A stretch of DNA of 64,000 bases from Fodinibius sp. Rm-B-1B1-1 (GTDB lineage: Bacteria > Bacteroidota > Rhodothermia > Balneolales > Balneolaceae), in the NCBI RefSeq assembly GCF_038594945.1, contig NZ_JBCFYD010000001.1:1178001-1242000 (forward strand). The letters run 5' to 3'. This document shows positions 26,036 to 37,433 of this stretch, in pieces. The notes beneath the pieces are model-generated. The model was not told the origin of the DNA. It saw only the letters and a list, made by a program, of their open reading frames with translations, and did not search any database. A program made the position numbers and the translations under genes. Position 1 is the stretch's first letter. Every line of letters begins with the position of its first letter.

Positions 26036-26178
26036 CAAAGCCTGTAATATAATAGATAACTCACTTTGCACCTAATATGGGATTGGAGGAAATGGGATAC
26101 ACTGTTATTTTGTTGCACCTTTAGGTTATCAAAAAGTGATAGCCTGAAATTTTCCGATAATTTTTTAAATAGCTTCGA

Positions 26179-27333
26179 ATGAATATAGGAATTGTTTGTT
26201 ATCCCACCTTTGGAGGAAGCGGTGTAGTTGCTACTGAACTGGCAAAAGGGTTGGCTCATCGTGATCACAATGTGCATATTTTAAGTTACGCGCGTCCGGC
26301 TCGGCTGGATACATTTAGGACCAATATTTCGTATCACGAAGTGAATATGAATACGTATCCGCTGTTTGAATATCCCCCTTATGATCTGGCGTTGGCAAAT
26401 CAGATGGCAAACCTCATAGAATACGAAAAAATTGATGTATTGCATGTGCATTATGCTATTCCGCACGCCACCAGTGCTTATTTGGCTAAGCAGATCCTGG
26501 GTGAAAAGGCGGCGCATGTCCCGTTGATTACTACTTTACACGGGACGGATATCACTATTGTGGGTAGTGATCCCAGTTATAAAAGTGTAGTAGATTTTTC
26601 GATCAATCAAAGTGATGGTGTTACGGCGGTATCTGAATATTTAAGGAATGAAACCTACGAGCGTTTTGATATCAAAAAAGATATTAAGGTCATACCGAAC
26701 TTTATTGATTTGGATCGTTTCCAGAAATCCAATCAGAATCATTTTAAAAAAGCAATTTGTCCCAATGATGAAAAAGTAGTGGTGCACGTATCAAACTTTC
26801 GGGAAGTGAAACGCGTGCCGGAAGTAGTAAGCGTGTTTGCACATATCCTGGAGCATGGTATTGAAGCTAAATTGCTGTTAGTGGGGGATGGTCCCGACCG
26901 TCAGCGTGCCGAGCAGCGATGCCGCGAGCTGGGGATATGCGACCAGGTTCGCTTTTTGGGTAAGCAGGATCAAGTGGAGGATATTTTATCTATTGCAGAT
27001 CTGTTTTTAATTCCATCGGGATCGGAAACTTTTGGGTTGGCCGCGTTGGAAGCAATGAGTTGCAGCGTGCCCGTGGTGAGTTCAAATATCGGGGGACTTC
27101 CGGAAGTTAATATTCATGGCAAAACCGGGTATTTATGCGATTTGGATGATATTGAATGCATGGGGGATTATTCAGTTAAGATTCTATCAGATGAAAAGTT
27201 GCACAAAGAGCTTTCTGAAAATGCGCGTAAGCAGGCTGAGACGTTTGAGATGAGTAAAATTATCACCTTGTACGAAGAATACTACAAGCAGTGTAAGCAG
27301 CAGTTAGAAAAGGAGTCGGGCAGTGCGGCATAA
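26179..27333 (+). CDS. bshA: N-acetyl-alpha-D-glucosaminyl L-malate synthase (bacillithiol)
   Basis: 384-aa GT4-fold glycosyltransferase. The N-terminus MNIGIVCYPTFGGSGVVATELAKGLA is the BshA hallmark, as are YPPYDLALANQMA and HVHYAIPHATSAYLAKQIL; the C-terminal nucleotide-sugar site shows PSGSETFGLAALEAMS with the retaining-enzyme Glu pair. BshA joins UDP-GlcNAc and L-malate, the first step of bacillithiol synthesis, in the cytoplasm. bshB and bshC are not in the window, so the pathway is dispersed. The same strand continues with a DMT transporter after 45 bases. Its leader carries an orphan terminator-like hairpin. Confidence 0.93.
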   Translation: MNIGIVCYPTFGGSGVVATELAKGLAHRDHNVHILSYARPARLDTFRTNISYHEVNMNTYPLFEYPPYDLALANQMANLIEYEKIDVLHVHYAIPHATSAYLAKQILGEKAAHVPLITTLHGTDITIVGSDPSYKSVVDFSINQSDGVTAVSEYLRNETYERFDIKKDIKVIPNFIDLDRFQKSNQNHFKKAICPNDEKVVVHVSNFREVKRVPEVVSVFAHILEHGIEAKLLLVGDGPDRQRAEQRCRELGICDQVRFLGKQDQVEDILSIADLFLIPSGSETFGLAALEAMSCSVPVVSSNIGGLPEVNIHGKTGYLCDLDDIECMGDYSVKILSDEKLHKELSENARKQAETFEMSKIITLYEEYYKQCKQQLEKESGSAA

Positions 27334-27378
27334 AGGGTTTGTGTTCATGATCAAGTCAAAAAGTATTTCCTATTTGAT

Positions 27379-28269
27379 ATGACCGATTCTCAGACTTCAT
27401 TACGCGCTATCGGTTATATCATTTTTGGAGCGGCAATGGTAAGCTTTACGTCTGTATTAGTAGAATTGACGAATGTAGGTCCCACCGTTTCGGCTTTTTA
27501 CCGCATGTTTTTTGGCGGACTTATTTTATTGGGAATTACCGTTGCCAAAAGAGATCGTTTATGGTTTGGGATAAAGAGTATCGGTATTCCACTTGTCTGT
27601 GCTCTGTTATTCAGTTTAGACCTTTTCTTCTGGCACCGTAGTATCAATTTTGTAGGACCGGGATTGGCCACTATACTGGGAAATATGCAGGTCTTCTTTG
27701 TAGCTCTTTTGGCGGTACTGTTTTTAAAAGAAAAACTTGGTTGGCGACTATTGGTTGCGATTCCTTTTGCAGTGGTGGGATTATTTATGATTGTGCAGAC
27801 CGATTGGGGACAAGAAAGTGGTTACGTAGAAATGGGGGTGTTGTATGGATTGCTTACAGCACTTTCGTATGCGTTTTATATTTTAACCCTTCGAAAGTCG
27901 CAATCTTCCGGATATAAACTTCGCTACTCCCTTATTACCAATATGATGTGGATAAGTTTAATGTCGGCAGCGATATTAGGAATAACGGTCTTAGTTGAGC
28001 CGGGAGCACACTTTGGAATACCAGATACACAAACGTTGTGGGCCTTGGTTGGGCTGGGGATTGTTGGGCAAGTTTTGGGATGGGTTTTTATCTCAAAAGG
28101 TCTGCCCCAGGTGAATGCTTCAGTAGCAGGATTAGCTTTGCTACTACAGCCGGCGCTGGCTTTTATGTGGGATATATTATTCTTTGACCGACCTACAACA
28201 GCTTTAGAATATGCTGGGGCAACTATTGTATTGGGTGCTATATACCTTGGGGCTACACAAGAAAAGTAG
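27379..28269 (+). CDS. DMT superfamily (EamA) transporter
   Basis: 296 aa with ten predicted helices arranged as two EamA repeats (about residues 8-140 and 155-290). Repeat one has the usual AFYRMFFGG segment and ends in FLKEKLGWRLLVAIPFAVVGLFM; repeat two has LLLQPALAFMWDILFF. Family members export amino acids or other metabolites at the inner membrane; the substrate is unknown. It sits close behind bshA and may share its transcript, but no functional link is evident. Two further EamA genes occur in the window (46701 and 55126), not closely similar by eye. Confidence 0.9.
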   Translation: MTDSQTSLRAIGYIIFGAAMVSFTSVLVELTNVGPTVSAFYRMFFGGLILLGITVAKRDRLWFGIKSIGIPLVCALLFSLDLFFWHRSINFVGPGLATILGNMQVFFVALLAVLFLKEKLGWRLLVAIPFAVVGLFMIVQTDWGQESGYVEMGVLYGLLTALSYAFYILTLRKSQSSGYKLRYSLITNMMWISLMSAAILGITVLVEPGAHFGIPDTQTLWALVGLGIVGQVLGWVFISKGLPQVNASVAGLALLLQPALAFMWDILFFDRPTTALEYAGATIVLGAIYLGATQEK

Positions 28270-28298
28270 TCGAAGTAGCATTATCTCTATCAAAAAAT

Positions 28299-31599
<3,301 letters not shown>

Positions 31600-31674
31600 G
31601 GATAACTAAAAAATGGGAGTGATAAGGTGTGCCCTGCGAGTTGTATGATTTCTGAGAGGGAGGATTATACATAT

Positions 31675-32469
31675 TTATTTACGCATCTGTTTGAACTTTA
31701 CATGCGGAGCTGTTGCGCGGTTTTGATAGCCATGGATGGAAATAGCGATAAATAAAACAACTGATACAACAAGTGCGGTTATGACTATTGATTGATGAGT
31801 TTGCCAGTTGGCTACTGCTACGGCAACGAGAGCCCAGATACCGACCAGTGCAAATTCGCGCATATTACGGGTTACGATCATAAATAAATTAATGAACCCT
31901 GCAATAATAATCATAGTGATAGCCCAGCTTACATCGCTAATACCGAAACCATTCCAGCCTATCTTTGTAAGGTAAGTTGAGATATTGGCGATGATGGCTA
32001 CAGTAATCCATCCGGAGTACAAACAGAAGGGCCACCATAGTAGAACAATTTTTGGAAAGGGTGCATCCCAGCGTTCCATGTTGGTATTGATGATAATCTT
32101 CACCAGTGAAAATAATAGCAAGACAATAAGTAGGACTGAAAAGCCAATCATATCATAGACCCAGGCAATAAGCCACAGGCTGTTGGCAACACAGCTTATA
32201 ACGAACCACCAACCTATTTGAAGGATAAAGTTATCGTTATTCACCTTTTTGAATAGTCCGCGGACCTGATAAATGACAAACCCTGCAAGCATCAGGTAAA
32301 TTAATCCCCATATCGAAAAAGCATAACCTGCTGGAGTAAACAGGTTATTATATCGTGCTGAGACATCACCGATCGTCTGCCCATTAATTAAACCTGCACC
32401 TGCTACGTAATTTAAAGTGATGGTAATAGTAAGTGCTGCAATATTGGCGATTTGAAGTATCTTTTTCAT
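31675..32469 (-). CDS. TspO/MBR-like (tryptophan-rich sensory) membrane protein
   Basis: 264 aa from ATG 32469 with eight or nine hydrophobic segments, about 100 residues more than classic five-helix TspO. NLFTPAGYAFSIWGLIYLMLAGF resembles the conserved TspO N-terminal segment, and Trp residues in LQIGWWFV, NSLWLIAWVY and LLWWPFCLYSGW recall the aromatic core. TspO proteins bind tetrapyrroles or sterols; the extra helices and unknown ligand make function uncertain. The longer frame to 32505 adds a non-hydrophobic start with no better ribosome site. It is separated from sucC by a terminator. Confidence 0.7.
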   Translation of the reverse strand: MKKILQIANIAALTITITLNYVAGAGLINGQTIGDVSARYNNLFTPAGYAFSIWGLIYLMLAGFVIYQVRGLFKKVNNDNFILQIGWWFVISCVANSLWLIAWVYDMIGFSVLLIVLLLFSLVKIIINTNMERWDAPFPKIVLLWWPFCLYSGWITVAIIANISTYLTKIGWNGFGISDVSWAITMIIIAGFINLFMIVTRNMREFALVGIWALVAVAVANWQTHQSIVITALVVSVVLFIAISIHGYQNRATAPHVKFKQMRK

Positions 32470-32544
32470 GAAAGTCAGCTGAATTGGATGAAATAAACTA
32501 CACACAAAACTGATAAACAGTATAGACTGTTCCTTTAAATAAGA

Positions 32545-32577
32545 AACCCTGTCAGAATATCTAATTCTGACAGGGTT
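32545..32577 (-). terminator. Rho-independent terminator after sucC
   Basis: A perfect 14-base stem (AACCCTGTCAGAAT at 32545-32558 with its complement at 32564-32577) has a 5-base loop. On the minus strand it is 22 bases past the sucC stop and is followed by TTCTTATTT. Confidence 0.9.
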
Positions 32578-32599
32578 AGAGTCTAAGTCATTAACCTGT

Positions 32600-33814
32600 T
32601 TATGAAGCAGGTGCCAATACTTTTGAAACTTCTTCGGCTGCTTCTTTAAGGAGTACGGCGGAGATCACATTTAAGTCTGAATTGTCAATGATCTCTTTTG
32701 CTTCCTCTGCATTGGTACCCTGCAGGCGCACAATAATGGGTACATTTTCAACTTTCTTAGCAATTTCGGGATCGTTAACTGCTTCGATGACCCCGTTGGC
32801 AACGCGATCACAGCGGACAATGCCACCAAAAATGTTAATGAGGATCGCTTTCACATTTTGATCTTCCAAGATAATGCGGAAGCCGTTTTTCACAGTTTCA
32901 ACATTGGCGCTACCGCCTACGTCCAAGAAGTTGGCAGGTTCACCGCCCGAAAGCTTAATGATATCCATTGTTGCCATGGCCAGGCCGGCGCCGTTTACCA
33001 TGCAGCCTACGTTTCCATCCAGCTTGATGTAGCTGAGTCCGTACTCCGAAGCTTCCAGCTCAACGGGATTCTCTTCCGACTTATCGCGCAATTCTTCAAT
33101 TTCCGGATGACGGAATAACGCATTGTCATCAAAAGTCATCTTGGCATCCAGCGCCATCACATCACCGCCGGGAGTAAGAACCAAAGGATTGATCTCAACC
33201 ATGTTGGCATCGGTCTCCAGGTAGCAGTTGTATAACGCCATGATAAATTTCACTGCTTTCTTAAAGGCATCACCTTCTAATCCCAATGCAAACGCCAGGT
33301 GACGTGCTTGGTTATGCTGCAGATCCATGCCAGGTTCAACCCATTCCTTGACAATCTTGTCGGGCGTTTCTTCGGCGACGGTTTCAATATCCATACCGCC
33401 TTCGGTAGAAACCATAATTACGTTTTTGCTCTTTGCACGGTCGAGCAGAATACCGAGATAAAACTCCTGTTCAATTTCGACACCATCGGTTACATAAATG
33501 CGATCAACTTTCTGTCCTTCTTCGCCGGTTTGCTTGGTCACCAATACATCGCCAAGCAGTGATTCGGCTGCATCGCGCACTTCATCAATAGTATCACAGA
33601 GAATAACACCGCTTACGCCACTTTCTTTGGTTTCACCCTTACCGCGCCCACCAGCATGAATTTGAGCTTTTACCACAAAAAGGGTAGCGCCGTTTTCTTT
33701 CATTTTCTTAGCTGCTTCAACCGCTTCTTCGACCGAAGTCATCGCCGCACCGGCTGGAACAGCAACATTGTATTCTTTTAAAAGTTCTTTCGCTTGATAC
33801 TCATGAATTTTCAT
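32600..33814 (-). CDS. sucC: Succinyl-CoA synthetase beta subunit
   Basis: 404 aa. ATP-grasp domain at the N-terminus, starting MKIHEYQAKELLKEYNVAVP, with the conserved glycine-rich KAQIHAGGRGKGE. The C-terminal CoA-ligase domain holds GLAMATMDIIKLSGGEPANFLDVGG and the phosphate-site loop INIFGGIVRCD. With SucD it makes ATP (or GTP) and succinate from succinyl-CoA in the TCA cycle. Slightly longer than E. coli SucC (388 aa). sucD is not next to it, so the subunit genes are separated. A GGGATG inverted repeat lies 48-66 bases upstream of the start and may be a regulatory site. Confidence 0.95.
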   Translation of the reverse strand: MKIHEYQAKELLKEYNVAVPAGAAMTSVEEAVEAAKKMKENGATLFVVKAQIHAGGRGKGETKESGVSGVILCDTIDEVRDAAESLLGDVLVTKQTGEEGQKVDRIYVTDGVEIEQEFYLGILLDRAKSKNVIMVSTEGGMDIETVAEETPDKIVKEWVEPGMDLQHNQARHLAFALGLEGDAFKKAVKFIMALYNCYLETDANMVEINPLVLTPGGDVMALDAKMTFDDNALFRHPEIEELRDKSEENPVELEASEYGLSYIKLDGNVGCMVNGAGLAMATMDIIKLSGGEPANFLDVGGSANVETVKNGFRIILEDQNVKAILINIFGGIVRCDRVANGVIEAVNDPEIAKKVENVPIIVRLQGTNAEEAKEIIDNSDLNVISAVLLKEAAEEVSKVLAPAS

Positions 33815-33861
33815 AACAACAATCGTATAGTTAGTAATTACCTCAGTTTAACTCGTCGTAA

Positions 33862-33880
33862 GGGATGATGTTGACATCCC
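33862..33880. promoter_or_regulatory. GGGATG/CATCCC inverted repeat upstream of sucC
   Basis: Perfect 6-base arms (33862-33867 and 33875-33880) with 7 bases between. The rest of the 290-base gap to the SMP-30 gene is AT-rich and holds no other strong pattern. It could be an operator or a 5' UTR hairpin of the sucC transcript. Confidence 0.3.
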
Positions 33881-34104
33881 AGGATACCGTATCAAAATTG
33901 AGCGCTTAATATAACAAATGAATCACAAGAATTTTAGGGCTTTGCCAGTAAATATTTATACTGCTGTATCGATATAATTCTACTTGTTTAAAGGGGAATT
34001 GTTTTTGTCGGTTTTGTTTTTTAATAGTTGTTCATGGCAAGTATTTAAACGTGCATATTATTGCTATCAGAAAATTATGATTAATATTAAATAAGGTGAC
34101 TGAT

Positions 34105-35004
34105 ATGAATCATCTAAACAACATTGCAGTAGGTGTTTTGGGATTTATCTTTCTAATCGCTGGAACGATTCAGGGACAATCTATTGTGGATGAGGATACG
34201 AGGCCTCAAAAGATTACGGATGGCTACCAATTTACAGAGGGGCCTGTTTGGCACGATTCGGGATATCTGTTGTTTAGCGATATTCCTGCAAATACCGTGT
34301 ATAAGTGGGCTCCGGGAGGACAGGCAGAAGAGTTTTTGAATCCCAGTGGGCATTCCAACGGACTTACCTTTGCTGAGAATGGACATTTATTATTGGCACA
34401 ACACGATGGAGCCATCGGCCATTTGGCTGAAGGTGGAGAACTTGTAACCGTTGTGGATTCATATGAAGGAAAACGCTTAAACAGTCCCAATGATCTTGTA
34501 GTAAAGTCCGATGGGGCAATTTATTTTACTGATCCCGATTTTGGTGTTTCAGATGAAGATAAAAAGCTGGGTATGAATGGCATATATCGCTACTCGGAAG
34601 AGAATGGTTTGACGCTTCTTGTTGAAGATTTTGACCTGCCCAATGGCATAGTATTTTCTCCCGATGAGGAACGGTTGTATGTGAATGATACCCGTCATAA
34701 TCACATCCGTGTGTTCGATGTTAAAGAGGATGGGACGCTTGCAAACGGAAAAATATTTGCCGAAATGAAATCCAACGCCGAAGGCGCAGCTGATGGGATG
34801 AAAGTTGATAGCGAAGGAAATCTTTATTCAACAGGTCCGGGCGGTTTGTGGATTTTTTCGCCAGAAGGAGAGGTGTTACAGCAGGTCGAGATGCCAGAAC
34901 GTATTACCAATTTAGCGTGGGGCGGATCTGATTTTAGTACCCTTTTTCTAACAGCGCCTAATGCAGTTTATCAACTTGAAACTAACCAGAAGGGAGAAAG
35001 ATAA
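34105..35004 (+). CDS. Secreted SMP-30/gluconolactonase family protein
   Basis: 299 aa from ATG 34105, chosen over GTG 34096 because AAGGTG at 34093-34098 is its ribosome site. Signal peptide about residues 1-27 (ending AGTIQGQS). A six-bladed propeller follows with the usual metal/catalytic pattern: FTEGPVWHDSGYLLFSDIP with the metal Glu, RLNSPNDLVVKSDGAIYFTDPD with Asn and Asp, and the DLPNGIVFSPDE segment with the following Asn. The family hydrolyses lactones of sugar acids using a divalent metal; here it would act in the periplasm. The neighbouring gene is a convergent PD40 protein. Confidence 0.88.
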   Translation: MNHLNNIAVGVLGFIFLIAGTIQGQSIVDEDTRPQKITDGYQFTEGPVWHDSGYLLFSDIPANTVYKWAPGGQAEEFLNPSGHSNGLTFAENGHLLLAQHDGAIGHLAEGGELVTVVDSYEGKRLNSPNDLVVKSDGAIYFTDPDFGVSDEDKKLGMNGIYRYSEENGLTLLVEDFDLPNGIVFSPDEERLYVNDTRHNHIRVFDVKEDGTLANGKIFAEMKSNAEGAADGMKVDSEGNLYSTGPGGLWIFSPEGEVLQQVEMPERITNLAWGGSDFSTLFLTAPNAVYQLETNQKGER

Positions 35005-35067
35005 AGGTAAGGGTTAACTTATTTTCCTACATCTAACATGGGGTGGTTTAAAGCCAGTTTGTTTTGG

Positions 35068-36087
35068 TTAATAAGTAATTCGGACTTTTCGAAGACCCAT
35101 TGACCCGACATCAATAATATAGATTTCGAATGTCCCGCTTCGGTCGGAACTGAAAATAATTTCCTTGCCATTGGGAGACCACGAGGCATAATGATCTTTG
35201 CCTGGGTGACCAGTGAGTCGTTCGAGGTTGCTGCCGTCAGCTTTAATGGTAAAAATATCGAAACTGCCAAACCGGTTGGATGAAAATACGAGCTGAGTTC
35301 CATCGGGAGACCACTGTGGCCCCAAGTCAAAGTGGGGATCAGTGGTTAGTTGTTTAACGTTGGAACCATCCGCATCCATGATATAGATATCGAAACTTTC
35401 ATTACGATCAGAGGCGAAAGCGATTTTTGAGCCATCCGGTGACCAAATAGGGTCCACTTCGTAAGAATGCGGGGAATAGGTCAAACGCGTTTGGGAGCGT
35501 CCATCGGGACGCATGGAATAGATTTCGAAGTTCCCATCCCGATTAGAAAGAAATAAAATGTATCTGCCATCGGGAGAGAAAAAAGGATATACATCGGTTG
35601 AGTCATTATCGGTAAGCTTTCGAATATTCTCACCTTTATAGTCGCGAAGATAGATTTCCATATCTCCATCCTCACTGGAATGGTAGACTAAATTGCGACT
35701 ATCAGGCGACCAGGAGGGCATATCTACATCGCGGGCAGAGTTAATCGGAAATTCTTTTTCATGCTGGTCTTTGCCCTGATAAGTGAAGTCATAATAGTGT
35801 TCACGTTCCCGTTCAGAAAAATAGGCTACATGTTTGCCGTTTGGTGCCCAAGATGGGTAGTAGTCGTTGGCCGGATGACGGCTTATATTATGTACGTCTC
35901 GCGTTTGCAGATCGAACACATAAATGTCGTAATTTCCATTGATTGATGCTGCAAAAGCAATTTCATTTCCTGTGGGTGACCAATAAGGATGGATAAAGCC
36001 CGAGGTGTCTGGCGATATAAGTTGGGCAACTCCGATATTGGATAGTGGCAGAACGAGTAACCCCAAAAATACCAGGAAGTATTTCAT
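35068..36087 (-). CDS. Secreted PD40/TolB-like beta-propeller protein
   Basis: 339 aa: signal peptide (MKYFLVFLGLLVLPLSNIGVAQ), then six or more WD40/PD40 blades, each with the pattern SPDGxxIxFxSNRdGxxxIYxM (for example SPDGRYILFLSNRDG, SPDGSKIAFASDRNES). The repeats are strongly similar to each other, a single-domain propeller with no catalytic or TolB N-terminal domain. It may be a periplasmic scaffold or binding protein. TolB, Pal and TolQR genes are not near it, so it is not assigned as TolB. A long inverted repeat sits 10 bases before its start. Confidence 0.85.
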   Translation of the reverse strand: MKYFLVFLGLLVLPLSNIGVAQLISPDTSGFIHPYWSPTGNEIAFAASINGNYDIYVFDLQTRDVHNISRHPANDYYPSWAPNGKHVAYFSEREREHYYDFTYQGKDQHEKEFPINSARDVDMPSWSPDSRNLVYHSSEDGDMEIYLRDYKGENIRKLTDNDSTDVYPFFSPDGRYILFLSNRDGNFEIYSMRPDGRSQTRLTYSPHSYEVDPIWSPDGSKIAFASDRNESFDIYIMDADGSNVKQLTTDPHFDLGPQWSPDGTQLVFSSNRFGSFDIFTIKADGSNLERLTGHPGKDHYASWSPNGKEIIFSSDRSGTFEIYIIDVGSMGLRKVRITY

Positions 36088-36096
36088 AGCTTCCTC

Positions 36097-36134
36097 ATTA
36101 TTTAGTAAGCATCGAATTTATATTACTAAATAAT
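36097..36134. promoter_or_regulatory. 12-base perfect inverted repeat before the PD40 gene
   Basis: ATTATTTAGTAA (36097-36108) and TTACTAAATAAT (36123-36134) are exact reverse complements with a 14-base loop. It ends 10 bases before the PD40 start codon, with GAGGAAG (a ribosome site on the minus strand) between. On neither strand does a long T run follow, so an operator or 5' UTR hairpin is more likely than a terminator. Confidence 0.5.
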
Positions 36135-36198
36135 TTTCTGTAAGTCACTATTGATGTTAGACTTTCGTGATTAGTACATACAGGATATGGATGGTCGA

Positions 36199-36744
36199 TT
36201 AAATGGATTTTATAACTTGTCCAATATTATCGTAGATAGGAATATTGTGTTGTTCGAGCCAGCTTTTGTCTTGCTTGGGTTCGTGACGCGACCGAATAAA
36301 GAACGGGGTTATTCCAAGTTTTATCGCTGGTTTTAAATCTGAAATTTTATCGCCAGCCATAAATGAGTTGCTAAAATCGATATCGTATTTGGTTGCTGCT
36401 TTCTCGAACATGCCCGTGCCAGGCTTGCGATCTTCCGGAGCATATTGTTGATCGGGATCATGCTCAGGGTGATGGGGAGCATAGTACCAATCATCAATAT
36501 GTAAGTTTTTTTCAACAAGCTTATCACCAACCCACCGGTGGAGCTTTTGGACATGTTGTTCGGTGTATCGACCGCGGGCAATGCCGGATTGGTTGGTTAC
36601 TACAATAATTTTAAAATTTTGCTCTTTCATCCAGCGTAACGCATCGATAGCGCCCTCGCACCACGTCCATTCTTCGGGGGTGTGTACATAATTGTAATCC
36701 ACATTAATGGTGCCGTCGCGATCGAGAAAAAAAGCTTTATTCAT
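36199..36744 (-). CDS. HAD-IIIA phosphatase, GmhB-like (heptose bisphosphate phosphatase type)
   Basis: 181 aa. The HAD motif I is FFLDRDGTI (nucleophile Asp8, acid Asp10), motif II VVTNQSGIARG, and motif III at RKPGTG and AGDKISD. This matches GmhB, which removes the C7 phosphate of D-glycero-D-manno-heptose 1,7-bisphosphate for LPS heptose. The zinc-loop cysteines of E. coli GmhB are absent: Cys92 is Ala89, and the pair Cys107/Cys109 is Pro103/Asp105, though His91-His92 remain. Zinc-free GmhB homologues or HisB-N-like phosphatases are known in the family, so function may persist. It stands alone on this strand. Confidence 0.75.
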   Translation of the reverse strand: MNKAFFLDRDGTINVDYNYVHTPEEWTWCEGAIDALRWMKEQNFKIIVVTNQSGIARGRYTEQHVQKLHRWVGDKLVEKNLHIDDWYYAPHHPEHDPDQQYAPEDRKPGTGMFEKAATKYDIDFSNSFMAGDKISDLKPAIKLGITPFFIRSRHEPKQDKSWLEQHNIPIYDNIGQVIKSI

Positions 36745-36881
36745 AGGGGGCGTATATAAAAATTGGCAGTGAAGTAATGCATCCTAAAATACAAACCAAG
36801 AAGAACAAATTTTAGAATTGAGTTACTTGGAGGCATTCCATAAATTCATGCAGCTAAAACACACCTAAGACGAGGCTTCGT

Positions 36882-37433
36882 TTGGATAAAGTGAAAATAA
36901 TGTCGGCCGACGATTTGAATCGCACGTACTTGCGATTCGCTCATCAGTTTTTGGAGCCACATGATAATCCTCAACAATTAGCGATCATTGGAATGCAAAC
37001 CCGTGGCGTGTATATGGGGAAACGCATTGTGCAGCATATCAATGAAAAGTTTAGTTATGATATCGATTTTGGGGTGTTGGATGTTACTTTTTATCGCGAT
37101 GATTTTCGAACAAGACTGAAAATGCCGCAGGTAAAAGTGACCGAAATCCCTTTCGATTTATACGATCGTGATGTAGTGTTGGTAGACGATGTGCTCTATA
37201 CCGGCCGTACTGTTCGATCTGCAATGGATGCATTGATGGATTACGGGCGTCCCCGGACAATCAAATTTTGTTGTATGGTTGACCGCGGTCATCGTGAGCT
37301 GCCGATCTGTGCCGATTATATTGGTACAAAGTTGCCTACGCATGTGCAGGAAGAAGTGCGCGTAAAAGTGAAGGCGCTGGATGATGAAGATGCTGTTTAT
37401 GTCGTAGAAAATGCCGATGAGGAGGCTAAATAA
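36882..37433 (+). CDS. pyrR: PyrR (pyrimidine operon regulator / uracil phosphoribosyltransferase)
   Basis: 183 aa from TTG 36882. The PRPP-binding loop VVLVDDVLYTGRTVRSA is at 98-114. The beta-strand before the family's first helix (KVKIMSADDLNR) requires the TTG (or GTG 36891) rather than ATG 36900, and GAGG at 36872-36875 is a well-placed ribosome site for the TTG. In Firmicutes PyrR binds pyr leader RNA and attenuates transcription; in other lineages its regulatory role is less clear. pyrB starts on the base after its stop, so the two are an operon. No standard PyrR-binding loop was seen upstream, though the leader holds a CTAAAAT/ATTTTAG inverted pair (36784-36815). Confidence 0.9.
   Translation: MDKVKIMSADDLNRTYLRFAHQFLEPHDNPQQLAIIGMQTRGVYMGKRIVQHINEKFSYDIDFGVLDVTFYRDDFRTRLKMPQVKVTEIPFDLYDRDVVLVDDVLYTGRTVRSAMDALMDYGRPRTIKFCCMVDRGHRELPICADYIGTKLPTHVQEEVRVKVKALDDEDAVYVVENADEEAK

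Noticed and set aside
26066-26120. Two TTGCACCT copies upstream of bshA
   Set aside because: Only 8 bases each and 47 bases apart without helical phasing.
36763-36782. Possible sigma-54 promoter (TTGGCAGTGAAGTAATGCAT) before pyrR
   Set aside because: The GG and GC elements are 12 bases apart instead of about 10, and the -12 box is poor.
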